NCBI RefSeq assembly: GCF_900547735.1
Contig: NZ_URHZ01000017.1
Span: 15,306-79,305, forward strand
Origin: an uncultured Clostridium sp.
GTDB lineage: Bacteria; Bacillota; Clostridia; Lachnospirales; Lachnospiraceae
DNA: 64,000 bases
Reading direction: 5' to 3'
A program made the position numbers and the translations under genes. Numbering within the stretch: position 1 is the stretch's first letter; each line of letters begins with the position of its first letter. Under the pieces are notes generated by a model. The model did not search any database. It was not told where the DNA came from and saw only the letters and a program-made list of their open reading frames with translations. Below, piece by piece: positions 1 through 7,739 of this stretch.

Positions 1-1
1 T

Positions 2-586
2 GATATTTCCGAGCCGGTATCCCAGGCGACACTGCGTATTGTAAAGGTATTCTGGGGACTGGATTCTTCCCTGGCTGCAAAACGCCATTTCCCGGCCATC
101 AACTGGCTGACAAGCTATTCACTTTACGTGGACAGCATGGGTAAATGGTTTGATGAGCACGTAGACAGCGAGTGGATGGAAAACCGCCAGAAGATGATGA
201 GCCTGTTACAGGAGGAATCAGAGCTGGACGAGATCGTTAAGATGGTTGGTATGGATGCACTTTCCCCTTCCGACCGGCTTAAGATGGAGGCGGCCCGTTC
301 CATCCGTGAGGACTTCCTGCACCAGAACTCATTCCATGAGATTGACACCTATACTTCCCTGCGCAAGCAGTTCCTGATGATGAAGCTGGTTATGGCGTTC
401 TACGAGGAATCACAGAAAGCGTTAAACGATGGAGCTTCGGCAAACGGACTCATCAAGATGGCCGTCAGGGAGCAGATCGGACGATTTAAATATACGACAG
501 AAGACAATATAGAGACGGAATACAAGAAAGTTTTAGATGAACTGGCAAAAGAAATTGCCGACGTATTAGGAAAGGAGGACTTCTAA
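2..586 (+). CDS. ntpA: V-type ATP synthase subunit A, C-terminal part
   Basis: This is the last 194 residues of the catalytic A subunit of a V/A-type ATPase; the reading frame is open from base 2, so the gene begins before the window. Subunit A carries the nucleotide-hydrolysing site of the V1 head, which sits on the cytoplasmic face of the membrane. The visible part is the helical C-terminal domain, with a conserved FWGLD...FPAINW stretch followed by YSLYVDSMGKWF and ending in a charged helical tail. The P-loop lies outside the window. The stop codon abuts the ATG of subunit B, and the Shine-Dalgarno AAAGGAGG for B lies inside the last codons of A, so the two are probably translationally coupled. 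The A-B-D order is that of clostridial V-ATPase operons. The identification is secure; whether the enzyme makes ATP or pumps ions cannot be read here. Confidence 0.95.
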   Translation, partial: DISEPVSQATLRIVKVFWGLDSSLAAKRHFPAINWLTSYSLYVDSMGKWFDEHVDSEWMENRQKMMSLLQEESELDEIVKMVGMDALSPSDRLKMEAARSIREDFLHQNSFHEIDTYTSLRKQFLMMKLVMAFYEESQKALNDGASANGLIKMAVREQIGRFKYTTEDNIETEYKKVLDELAKEIADVLGKEDF

Positions 587-1960
587 ATGCCAAAAGAGTA
601 TAGAACCATACAGGAAGTAGCCGGTCCTCTGATGCTGGTGCGCGGCGTTGAGAATGTTACTTATGATGAACTGGGAGAGATCGAGCTGGCAAGCGGCGAG
701 ACAAGGCGCTGCAAGGTGCTGGAGATCAACGGAAGCGACGCTCTTGTACAGTTATTTGAGAACTCAACCGGTATTAACCTTTCCAACAGCAAGGTGCGGT
801 TCCTCGGAAGAACGATGGAGCTGGGCGTATCGGAAGATATGCTGGGCCGTGTATTCGACGGTCTGGGCCGGCCGATCGACGGAGGCCCCGATATCCTGCC
901 GGAGGAGAGAAGAGACATTAACGGACTGCCGATGAACCCGGCGGCCAGAAGCTACCCGGAAGAGTTTATCCAGACCGGTATCTCGGCCATTGACGGACTG
1001 AATACCCTGGTCCGCGGCCAGAAACTGCCGATTTTCTCGGCATCCGGCCTTCCCCATGCCAATCTGGCGGCTCAGATCGCAAGACAGGCAAGAGTGCGCG
1101 GAACCGATGAGCAGTTCGCCGTAGTGTTCGCCGCTATGGGTATCACATTCGAGGAGTCCAACTTCTTTATTGAGAGCTTTAAAGAGACAGGCGCGATTGA
1201 CAGGACCGTACTTTTCGTCAACCTGGCAAACGACCCGGCCGTAGAGCGTATCGCAACACCGCGAATGGCCCTGACCGCGGCCGAGTACCTGGCATTTGAA
1301 AAAGATATGCACGTACTTGTAATCCTGACCGATATCACAAACTACGCAGACGCCCTGCGTGAGGTTTCCGCAGCCCGTAAAGAGGTTCCGGGACGCCGTG
1401 GCTATCCGGGTTACATGTACACCGACCTTGCTTCCCTCTATGAGAGAGCAGGACGCCAGAAGGGCAAATCGGGTTCCATTACGATGATTCCGATCCTGAG
1501 CATGCCTGAGGATGATAAGACTCACCCGATCCCCGACCTTACCGGATATATTACCGAGGGCCAGATTATTCTGAGCCGTGAACTTTACAGAAAAGGCATT
1601 ACACCTCCAATCGACGTACTGCCGTCCCTGTCACGATTAAAAGATAAAGGTATCGGCGAGGGTAAGACGAGAGCCGACCACTCCAACACGATGAACCAGT
1701 TGTTTGCCGCTTATGCCCGAGGCAAAGAGGCAAAAGAGCTGATGGTAATCCTGGGCGAGGCCGCACTTTCCGATATCGATCTGATTTACGCCAAATTTGC
1801 GGACGCCTTTGAGAAAGAGTACGTTTCCCAGGGCTACACGGCAAACCGCGATATTGAAGAGACACTGAAGATTGGCTGGAAACTCCTTTCCATTCTTCCG
1901 AGGGCGGAGCTGAAACGTATCGATGACAAATTCCTGGATCTCTACTATGGGAAAGACTAA
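587..1960 (+). CDS. ntpB: V-type ATP synthase subunit B
   Basis: This is the complete 457-residue non-catalytic B subunit of the V1 head, which alternates with subunit A in the hexamer. The N-terminus (YRTIQEVAGPLMLVRGVENV) is the beta-barrel domain. The core has GLGRPIDGGPDI, PEEFIQTGISAIDGLNTLVRGQKLPIF and SGLPHANLAAQIARQA. The last of these takes the place of the P-loop and lacks its Gly-Lys-Thr, as expected for a B subunit. The length fits the usual 455-465 residues. The gene starts directly after the stop of subunit A. The next gene, subunit D, is 237 bases away across an unusually structured spacer, whereas A and B are fused base to base. Confidence 0.97.
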   Translation: MPKEYRTIQEVAGPLMLVRGVENVTYDELGEIELASGETRRCKVLEINGSDALVQLFENSTGINLSNSKVRFLGRTMELGVSEDMLGRVFDGLGRPIDGGPDILPEERRDINGLPMNPAARSYPEEFIQTGISAIDGLNTLVRGQKLPIFSASGLPHANLAAQIARQARVRGTDEQFAVVFAAMGITFEESNFFIESFKETGAIDRTVLFVNLANDPAVERIATPRMALTAAEYLAFEKDMHVLVILTDITNYADALREVSAARKEVPGRRGYPGYMYTDLASLYERAGRQKGKSGSITMIPILSMPEDDKTHPIPDLTGYITEGQIILSRELYRKGITPPIDVLPSLSRLKDKGIGEGKTRADHSNTMNQLFAAYARGKEAKELMVILGEAALSDIDLIYAKFADAFEKEYVSQGYTANRDIEETLKIGWKLLSILPRAELKRIDDKFLDLYYGKD

Positions 1961-2197
1961 AGACTGAAGACCAAAGAGTAGGGACGAAAAATAGAATAGT
2001 TAGTTACTGTCCGCAGAGAATATTCCGCGAGGCGTTTTTTGTGAGTGAAGCGAAGCGCAAGTCACAGACAGCGGGCCCCTTTGGGTCAAACCCGAGGACA
2101 GCAGCGCGAAACGGCATTTTTGCCGTTTCTGTGCATCGCAAAGCGTCCTTCTGTTACTGTACGCGGAGCGAACAGTAACAGAAAGGAGGTGATTGCC
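1961..2197 (+). other. structured spacer between ntpB and ntpD
   Basis: This 237-base spacer inside the V-ATPase operon holds no convincing gene. It is rich in inverted repeats: a hairpin at 2109-2128 (arms AAACGGCA/TGCCGTTT), a ten-base-arm hairpin at 2151-2181 with a CGCGGAGCG tip, and further CGCGAGGCG-, GCGAAGCG- and CGCAAAGCG-type segments from about 2026 to 2150. The last hairpin ends exactly at the Shine-Dalgarno AAAGGAGGT of subunit D. A long frame reads through the spacer in phase with ntpD, but its composition is that of the repeats rather than of a protein. The segment may set RNA stability or the stoichiometry of D relative to A and B; that is inference. Confidence 0.6.
2151..2181. 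repeat. class B hairpin repeat next to the ntpD ribosome binding site
   Basis: The arms CTGTTACTGT and ACAGTAACAG are a perfect ten-base inverted repeat around the tip ACGCGGAGCGA. The same GTTACTG/CAGTAAC arms recur at 45447-45483 with a different tip. It abuts the Shine-Dalgarno sequence of subunit D (2182-2190). Confidence 0.75.
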
Positions 2198-2869
2198 GTG
2201 GCATCTACACAGGTGAACCCAACCAGGATGGAGCTTACAAGGCTCAAGAAAAAACTGGTGACGGCCACGAGAGGCCATAAGCTTCTGAAGGATAAACGAG
2301 ACGAGCTGATGCGGCAGTTTCTGGATCTGGCAAGGGAGAACATGGCCCTGCGCCTTAAGGTGGAAGAGGGGATCAGAAGCGCCAACAAGAATTTCGTCAT
2401 TGCAAAGGCGGGAATGTCTGAGCAGGCGCTGAACGCCGCCCTGATTGCGCCCAAGCAGGAGGTATACCTGGAGACCGGAAAGAAGAACGTCATGAGTGTC
2501 GATATCCCGGTGTTTGAATATAAGACGAGAACGGCAGATGAGAATGATATTTATTCTTATGGATTTGCCTTTACTTCGAGTGACCTGGACGGCGCCGTCA
2601 AATCCCTGGCGGATATCCTGCCGGATATGCTGAAGCTGTCCGAGACGGAGAAGGCCTGCCAGCTCATGGCAGCCGAGATTGAGAAAACCAGAAGGCGCGT
2701 AAACGCCCTGGAGCATGTCATCATCCCGGAGACGAAGAAGAACATCAAGTATATTACAATGAAGCTGGATGAGAACGAGCGAAGTACCCAGATCCGTCTG
2801 ATGAAGGTGAAGGATATGATGCTTGAAGAGGCTCATCATTACAAGGAAAAGCAGGTAGCTGCAGAATAA
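2198..2869 (+). CDS. ntpD: V-type ATP synthase subunit D
   Basis: This is subunit D (223 residues), the central rotor shaft that couples the V1 head to the membrane ring. The N-terminus STQVNPTRMELTRLKKKL and the following RGHKLLKDKRDELMRQFL are the family hallmark. The rest is two long coiled-coil helices, the second ending in MKVKDMMLEE. I chose the GTG at 2198 because a strong AAAGGAGGT stands seven bases upstream and the residues match the family N-terminus; the ATG at 2228 would lose the conserved VNPTR. A longer in-frame extension to 2045 reads through repeat hairpins and is not credible. This is the last gene of the V-ATPase operon here, followed by a terminator. Confidence 0.95.
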   Translation: MASTQVNPTRMELTRLKKKLVTATRGHKLLKDKRDELMRQFLDLARENMALRLKVEEGIRSANKNFVIAKAGMSEQALNAALIAPKQEVYLETGKKNVMSVDIPVFEYKTRTADENDIYSYGFAFTSSDLDGAVKSLADILPDMLKLSETEKACQLMAAEIEKTRRRVNALEHVIIPETKKNIKYITMKLDENERSTQIRLMKVKDMMLEEAHHYKEKQVAAE

Positions 2870-2892
2870 TAAGTAAATAAGAAATTGAGACC

Positions 2893-2944
2893 GGCCGACG
2901 TCTGTAGTATAGAGGATACAGATGGCGGCCGTGTCTGCCTTTTT
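2893..2944 (+). terminator. intrinsic terminator of the V-ATPase operon
   Basis: A GC-rich stem pairs GGCCGACGTCTGT with ACAGATGGCGGCC (one mismatch, one wobble). It is followed after GTGTCTGCC by a short T-run at 2940-2944, just downstream of the ntpD stop. Confidence 0.75.
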
Positions 2945-2987
2945 ACAAAAACATAAGACTGTATTTTGTTTTTATGAGGTATTACAT

Positions 2988-4646
2988 ATGAGCATTCGCA
3001 ATTCCATGTGTCGGTTGTTTTTCGCACTCGTTGTTCCTCCTTTTTTACTTTTTATGGTCCTGGTTGCCTATCTGTTTTCCAATAAAATGGAAAAAGTAAT
3101 TACCGACAGCCTTCAGGTTGTGGCCAATGCCCAGGCAGCGGAGATGACGGACTTTTGCGAACAGCAGAGAGATTATCTGACCGTCATGGGAAACATGAAT
3201 ATGTCGAGGGCGGCCATGCGCGGCCAGCTTAATGATGAAATGCAGGGATATCTGGATAATATGCTGGAGGCCCGCGTCCAGACAATGGGATATCTGGACG
3301 CAATTGCGATCATTGACAAAGACCGCCGCGTGGCTGCATGCGGTGTACAGCATGATGTATTTGCCAATGAAGGGATTGATCCCCTGATAGAAATGATGGG
3401 AGATAAACCGTTTTACATTTCTGATACGATGCCGGATGAAGAAGGAAATAAGACTCTGGTGGCGATAGCAAAAATTGAAGACGGGGAAGAAGTATTAGGC
3501 TATGTTCTGGCGGAACTATGCACCGATTTCTATGAAACCATCAGGGAACGGGCAGAGCTGTGGAACGAATCCACCTTTTACCTGCTGGATGGGAAGGGAA
3601 AGATTATCAGTGCGGGCACTTCCGATGAAAACCGGGATTCCTTTGTCACGACGGAGGCGGAACGGAAAAACTACACCGCGAAATACGGCTCAATTGATTT
3701 TGCGCTGCATCCTCAGGGCAGTTTCCGTTATAAGGTCGGCGGAACGGATTATATTACTTATTATTCCAACCTGGAATATACGAACTGGCGTGTTATGCTG
3801 TCGGTCAATTTAAGCGCCTACCAGAGCCAGAAAACGGTTTACTATATGATGATCTGCTTTATTCTGCTGCTCTGGTTTATGCTGGCGGCGGGAATCGGCT
3901 GGTTTGCATCACACCGGATTGTCCATCCGATAAAAAATATTTCCGACACATTGAATTCCATCCGGGAAAGACAGGATTATTCCCCGCGCGTCGAGGTTGG
4001 AAAGAAGGATGAGCTGGGAGCGCTGGCAGCGGAGGTCAACGGTCTGCTGGAATTTATAGAGACGGAAAATCTCTACAAGATGCAGCAGCAGCGCCTTCTT
4101 CAGGAGCGCGCCGGGCGGGATGCCCTGACAAAAGTCTTTAACCGGGAACGGATCAGCCAGTCTATCCGGGATGCGGTTGAGCGCCACAGAAACGCGCATA
4201 CAGGACTGGCGGTATTGTTTGTGGATATCGACGACTTTAAGGACTTTAACAATAATTACGGACACAATGTCGGAGATCAGGCTCTGATGTTCTTCGCATC
4301 TGTCCTTGAGAGAGAGACAAACGGAACGGTGGGAAGGGTTGGAGGCGATGAGTTCGTAATCCTGATAGAAAGCCCCGGGGATATGGCGGAGATGGAAGAG
4401 CGGCTGGTGCAGGTAGAGAAAACGGCGGCGGAACGGTTTGTGCTGCGCGGCAGCGGAGTGCATCTGCCGGTTTATTGCTGTATCGGCGCCGTAACCGTTG
4501 ATTTTTCAGTATACGATGCCGTGGAACTGACATGTGAGAAACTGATGGATATGGCGGATCATGCAATGTATCAGATGAAAAATGGCGGAAAGCATGGCCA
4601 TGTAATATTGGAATATTCGGAAAAAGCAGGGAGCCGGGAGGTCTGA
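2988..4646 (+). CDS. membrane-bound diguanylate cyclase (sensor-HAMP-GGDEF)
   Basis: This is a 552-residue predicted c-di-GMP synthase. A transmembrane helix at about residues 10-30 is followed by an extracellular sensing region of about 250 residues (probably a double-Cache type), a second membrane helix near 283-306, a HAMP-like linker, and a GGDEF domain. The domain opens with DALTKVFNRERI and carries an intact GGDEF at residues 452-456, so catalysis is expected. No RxxD inhibitory site is visible five residues before GGDEF, so product feedback may be absent. I placed the start at the ATG at 2988 (TGAGGT upstream, membrane helix directly after) rather than at 2922, which lies inside the preceding terminator. 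No effector genes lie nearby, so the signal and target are unknown. Confidence 0.88.
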   Translation: MSIRNSMCRLFFALVVPPFLLFMVLVAYLFSNKMEKVITDSLQVVANAQAAEMTDFCEQQRDYLTVMGNMNMSRAAMRGQLNDEMQGYLDNMLEARVQTMGYLDAIAIIDKDRRVAACGVQHDVFANEGIDPLIEMMGDKPFYISDTMPDEEGNKTLVAIAKIEDGEEVLGYVLAELCTDFYETIRERAELWNESTFYLLDGKGKIISAGTSDENRDSFVTTEAERKNYTAKYGSIDFALHPQGSFRYKVGGTDYITYYSNLEYTNWRVMLSVNLSAYQSQKTVYYMMICFILLLWFMLAAGIGWFASHRIVHPIKNISDTLNSIRERQDYSPRVEVGKKDELGALAAEVNGLLEFIETENLYKMQQQRLLQERAGRDALTKVFNRERISQSIRDAVERHRNAHTGLAVLFVDIDDFKDFNNNYGHNVGDQALMFFASVLERETNGTVGRVGGDEFVILIESPGDMAEMEERLVQVEKTAAERFVLRGSGVHLPVYCCIGAVTVDFSVYDAVELTCEKLMDMADHAMYQMKNGGKHGHVILEYSEKAGSREV

Positions 4647-4667
4647 AAGACTTAAGGCTCCCTTTTT
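4629..4667 (+). terminator. terminator of the diguanylate cyclase gene
   Basis: The stem GGGAGCC/GGCTCCC encloses a smaller AGGTCT/AGACTT hairpin and is followed by TTTTT. The 5' arm overlaps the end of the coding sequence. The T-run continues straight into a dispersed hairpin repeat. Confidence 0.85.
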
Positions 4668-4676
4668 ATTGAGTGG

Positions 4677-4709
4677 CAATGAAAAGTTCGCGAGGCGTTC
4701 TTTTCGTTG
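4677..4709. repeat. class A hairpin repeat after a terminator
   Basis: The arms CAATGAAAAG and CTTTTCGTTG pair with one T-G wobble around the tip TTCGCGAGGCGTT. The same arms, and the same TTTTTATTGAGTGG lead-in, occur at 47017-47049, and a close relative lies at 47374-47408. A second small hairpin (GAGCGG/CCGCTC) follows at 4712-4730. Confidence 0.75.
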
Positions 4710-4881
4710 GTGAGCGGCGGCAGACCGCTCGGTTAAAAACACTGCAATTTTCTATCGAATTGTCCGCGGTAAAAAGACATGCGGCTAAGCCGGGAAGAAA
4801 GGTGATATTGTATTTTTCCCCCGTAATATGGTATGATAGACCTGCTAAATCTGAAACGTTCATGCACATACGGGGGGAGCT

Positions 4882-6294
4882 ATGAAAATTCGGGTCAGGT
4901 ATTTCAACAAAAAGAAGTTTTTTTCGGGCTGCGTTTTACTGCTGCTTGGAATCTGTATGCCATATTTTCTGACAATCAATATGTGGAATATTCCGGAAAA
5001 AGCCTATGACGCCATCGTCACACGGGACAAGCTGGAATTGTGGACGGCGGGAATGAAGCTGGGGGCGCTGAATTCCATCCGCGCATTTCCCCATTATTTC
5101 GGGGCGTTTATTATTGCTGAATCCATCGAGCTGGACAGCGACCACAAGATCACAAAGTGGCTGAAATCGGCCATTGTCTTCTGCATCATCCCATTAATTT
5201 ATACGATTATCAGCGTGGTCCACCAAATTAAGTATGATTTTGGAATACCGGCGCTGTCTCTTATCATTCTGCTGATTCTGCTGGGGAAAAATGATTATAA
5301 TTACGTCAGTCTGTGGAAAAAAGCCATGCTGATTCTGGTGTTTCTGTCGGCGCTCCAGTTTCTGGATATCATGCCCTGCCTGAAGGGACTTCCCACGGGC
5401 CGGGGGGAGATGTCGAGGGACATCAAGATCATTGCCGAGTTTCTGGAGATGGAACCCGAGATGAACGGGACCGTGGCGATATTCTTCGCCCTTTTGATGT
5501 TTATGGGGGTGCTTCTCTTTCTGCTGATCCGGGATGAGAATAACCTGAAGGCGATGAATGAGCTGAAGGCCCAGAACGAGAGGATGGTCATGGATACCAG
5601 GCTCCGTGTCCTGGAGAACCGGACCTATCTGGAAATGCGCCATCTGGTCCACGATCTCAAGTCTCCGCTGACATCGGCCCAGGCGCTGGTGGGCGTGGTG
5701 CGGATGTCCTGCGATTCCAGGCAGATGTCAAAGGAATCGGGATATTTAAGCCAGGTGGAATCGGCCATTGAGAAGATGAGCGGGATGATTTCCGAGATTC
5801 TTTATGAGAATCACAGGACCAGGATTTCGACGGAAGAAATACTGGATTCCGTTTTAGCCCAGATTTCCGTTTCGGAGTATTCGTCCCTGGTCCATGTCTC
5901 GAACCGGGTTCCGGAAAAATACCTGCTTGTCAATAAAATACGGTTTTCAAGAGCGCTTATCAACCTGATTGAAAACTCGTTCTATGCCCTTGCGGAGGAT
6001 GGCGGGAGCATTGATTTTATTGTGGATAAGGCCGGTTCAGACGGAGAAGGGGAGATCTGTTTTAATATAACCGACAACGGAAAAGGAATCGATGAGGACA
6101 CGCTGTCACTCATCTGGGAACGGGGATTTACCACCAGAAGCTCCCACGGCCTGGGCCTGAGCTTTGTAAAGAAAGTGGTGACGGATTCGGGCGGGACGAT
6201 AGCGATAGACAGCGAGATCGGAAAAGGGACAAGCATTGTACTGAGATTGCCCGAGGATAAAGAGGAGGAGTATGATGAGCAGCAGTGTAATTAA
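4882..6294 (+). CDS. sensor histidine kinase with multi-helix membrane sensor
   Basis: This 470-residue membrane kinase probably controls the transport operon that follows. Hydrophobic segments lie near residues 13-31, 97-114, 122-135, 147-162 and 196-216, with no recognisable PAS or Cache domain. The catalytic part follows: an H-box HLVHDLKSPLTSAQ with His257 as phosphoacceptor, an N-box LINLIENSFYALAEDG, a G1 box ITDNGKGID, and a G2 box GLGLSFVKKVV. The start ATG at 4882 has GGGGGGAGC just upstream. The 3' end overlaps the response regulator by 23 bases. The pairing with a CitB/DcuR-like regulator is notable because those usually work with PAS-containing kinases. The ligand is unknown. Confidence 0.9.
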   Translation: MKIRVRYFNKKKFFSGCVLLLLGICMPYFLTINMWNIPEKAYDAIVTRDKLELWTAGMKLGALNSIRAFPHYFGAFIIAESIELDSDHKITKWLKSAIVFCIIPLIYTIISVVHQIKYDFGIPALSLIILLILLGKNDYNYVSLWKKAMLILVFLSALQFLDIMPCLKGLPTGRGEMSRDIKIIAEFLEMEPEMNGTVAIFFALLMFMGVLLFLLIRDENNLKAMNELKAQNERMVMDTRLRVLENRTYLEMRHLVHDLKSPLTSAQALVGVVRMSCDSRQMSKESGYLSQVESAIEKMSGMISEILYENHRTRISTEEILDSVLAQISVSEYSSLVHVSNRVPEKYLLVNKIRFSRALINLIENSFYALAEDGGSIDFIVDKAGSDGEGEICFNITDNGKGIDEDTLSLIWERGFTTRSSHGLGLSFVKKVVTDSGGTIAIDSEIGKGTSIVLRLPEDKEEEYDEQQCN

Positions 6295-6904
6295 AATTCT
6301 GTTGATTGATGATGAGCCTGAGATTCTCTGCGCGCTGAAAGCGGTGCTTGAGACACAGGGGTGGGAGGGGCTGATGGCCCAGAACGTCAGGCAGGCGCTG
6401 GAATTGTATGAGAAGAGCGCGCCGGATCTTATTCTGATTGACTACCACATGCCGCATATCAATGGGGTGGAGGGAGTGAAAATGTTCCGGAAAATCGATC
6501 CGGACATTCCCATCATTGTATTTACGATAGACGAGGACCAGGGCATTGCCGATAAGTTTCTGGAGGCGGGCGCCAGTGATTTTGCCACAAAGCCGATCAA
6601 GGCGCCGGATATTATTTCCAGAATCCGTGTCCATATCAGGCTGATGGAGAGCAAAAAGGCAAAGAAGAATGAGTACGAACCGTTTATCGTCAAGGGTATC
6701 GGAACCTCTACGATGGAGCTGATCAAGGACGCGATGAGGGGGCAGACGCAGTATCTTACCGTGGAGGAAATTTCAGAGAAAACGGGGCTTGCCTATCAGA
6801 CGACGTACCGCTATCTCCAGCACCTTACCTCGGAAGAAAAAGTGGATGTAAAGAGCAGTTACGGCAAGAAAGGAAGACCGAAACAGAGCTATTTACTGCT
6901 GTAA
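6272..6904 (+). CDS. response regulator, receiver plus CitB/DcuR-like winged helix
   Basis: This is a 210-residue transcription factor. The receiver domain has the acidic pair LIDDEPE, the phosphorylated Asp57 in LILIDYHMP and the conserved Lys in FATKPIK. The C-terminal output domain (about residues 150-210) reads LTVEEISEKTGLAYQTTYRYLQHL and ends with GKKGRPKQSYLL. This is the type found in regulators of citrate, malate and fumarate use, which fits the carboxylate-type permease downstream. Start: GAGGAGGAG is followed by two adjacent ATG codons (6272 and 6275); both are usable. The gene overlaps the kinase. The likely target is the operon beginning at 7078, across the terminator at 6927-6981. 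Confidence 0.88.
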   Translation: MMSSSVIKILLIDDEPEILCALKAVLETQGWEGLMAQNVRQALELYEKSAPDLILIDYHMPHINGVEGVKMFRKIDPDIPIIVFTIDEDQGIADKFLEAGASDFATKPIKAPDIISRIRVHIRLMESKKAKKNEYEPFIVKGIGTSTMELIKDAMRGQTQYLTVEEISEKTGLAYQTTYRYLQHLTSEEKVDVKSSYGKKGRPKQSYLLL

Positions 6905-6926
6905 ATTGTATGAAATTATTAGAAAA

Positions 6927-6981
6927 GAGCTGTTTTGAAATGATTTTATAGTTAAAATCACGAAAAAACAGCTCCTTTTTT
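6927..6981 (+). terminator. terminator after the two-component system
   Basis: The outer stem GAGCTGTTTT/AAAACAGCTC encloses an inner stem TGATTTTA/TAAAATCA and ends in a run of seven T. It separates the regulators from the operon at 7078. A promoter must lie between 6982 and 7050; TATGATACTATG near 7034 is the best candidate for its -10 region. Confidence 0.85.
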
Positions 6982-7077
6982 GTCTATTTCAACGAGAGAT
7001 AAATAAGAGAAAAAATAGAAGTTTGGGATGGCCTATGATACTATGATTTTAACAAAAAAATAACGCAGGAGGGAAAT

Positions 7078-7722
7078 ATGAGAAAGAAATCAGTTGCAGT
7101 TTTAATGTGCCTGGCGCTGGCTATGGCAGTGAGTGGATGTGGGGAAAAGACTTCCCAGGGAGGCGGCCAGCCGGCGGCTGCGCAGACACAGGACGCAGGC
7201 GGAGAGGCTCAAACAGCCGCGGAGGTTGAAGGACTCAAGGAGGCGATCGCCGAAGGGCCGGTTCTTCTGACTTCTGTAGGACAGAGCGCCGATTATGAGA
7301 TGGTTAAGACGATGCTGGATAAAAACAACATCAAGTGTGAGAAAAACAGCCTTGCCACCTCGGCGGATCTGGAAGGGATTAAAACGCTGATGCTGGCCGT
7401 GGGAGGTTCCTCCAAAGGACTTGGAGCCGCCGGAATCGATGCAAACGGTGAACTGGAGCGCGTGGCAGAACTGATCGGCGCGGCGGATGAGCAGGGAATC
7501 GTCATCATCGCGGTGCATGTGGGCGGAGAGGCCAGGCGCGGTGATTTATCCGATAAATTCATTGCACCGAGTTTTGAAAAAGCAGACTATGCCATCGTAG
7601 TGGCGGACGGAGATAAGGACGGCCTCATGAAGGGACTTGCGGCACAGGCGGGAATTCCTTTCGACGAGGTGAGCAGCATGGCCGACGTGGTTCCGAAACT
7701 GGGCGCCGCATTTAAATCTTAA
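7078..7722 (+). CDS. secreted lipoprotein, DUF6305-like
   Basis: This is a 214-residue predicted lipoprotein. The signal peptide ends in AVSGC, with Cys21 as the lipidated residue. A low-complexity Gly/Gln/Ala linker (residues 25-55) precedes a compact alpha/beta domain (EGPVLLTSVGQSADYEMVKTML...) rich in GGSSKGLG and HVGG turns. I associate this domain with DUF6305, a family seen beside DctM-type permeases; that name is from memory. It is not a DctP-type solute receptor: it is too short and lacks the DctP fold motifs. Its position directly before a permease suggests an extracellular substrate-binding or coupling role. Ribosome binding site GGAGGG; the next gene is 17 bases away. Confidence 0.65.
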   Translation: MRKKSVAVLMCLALAMAVSGCGEKTSQGGGQPAAAQTQDAGGEAQTAAEVEGLKEAIAEGPVLLTSVGQSADYEMVKTMLDKNNIKCEKNSLATSADLEGIKTLMLAVGGSSKGLGAAGIDANGELERVAELIGAADEQGIVIIAVHVGGEARRGDLSDKFIAPSFEKADYAIVVADGDKDGLMKGLAAQAGIPFDEVSSMADVVPKLGAAFKS

Positions 7723-7739
7723 GTTTCAGGGGGTTACAT

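Noticed and set aside
764..1525. 253-residue open frame on the minus strand opposite ntpB
   Set aside because: It is a mirror frame of a certain gene, has no ribosome binding site and shows no known motif.
2000..2839. 279-residue minus-strand frame opposite ntpD
   Set aside because: It covers ntpD and the repeat-rich spacer; the composition is that of a shadow frame.
4673..4885. 70-residue plus-strand frame before the first histidine kinase
   Set aside because: It begins inside a dispersed hairpin repeat, has no ribosome binding site and overlaps the kinase start; the residues look like translated repeat.
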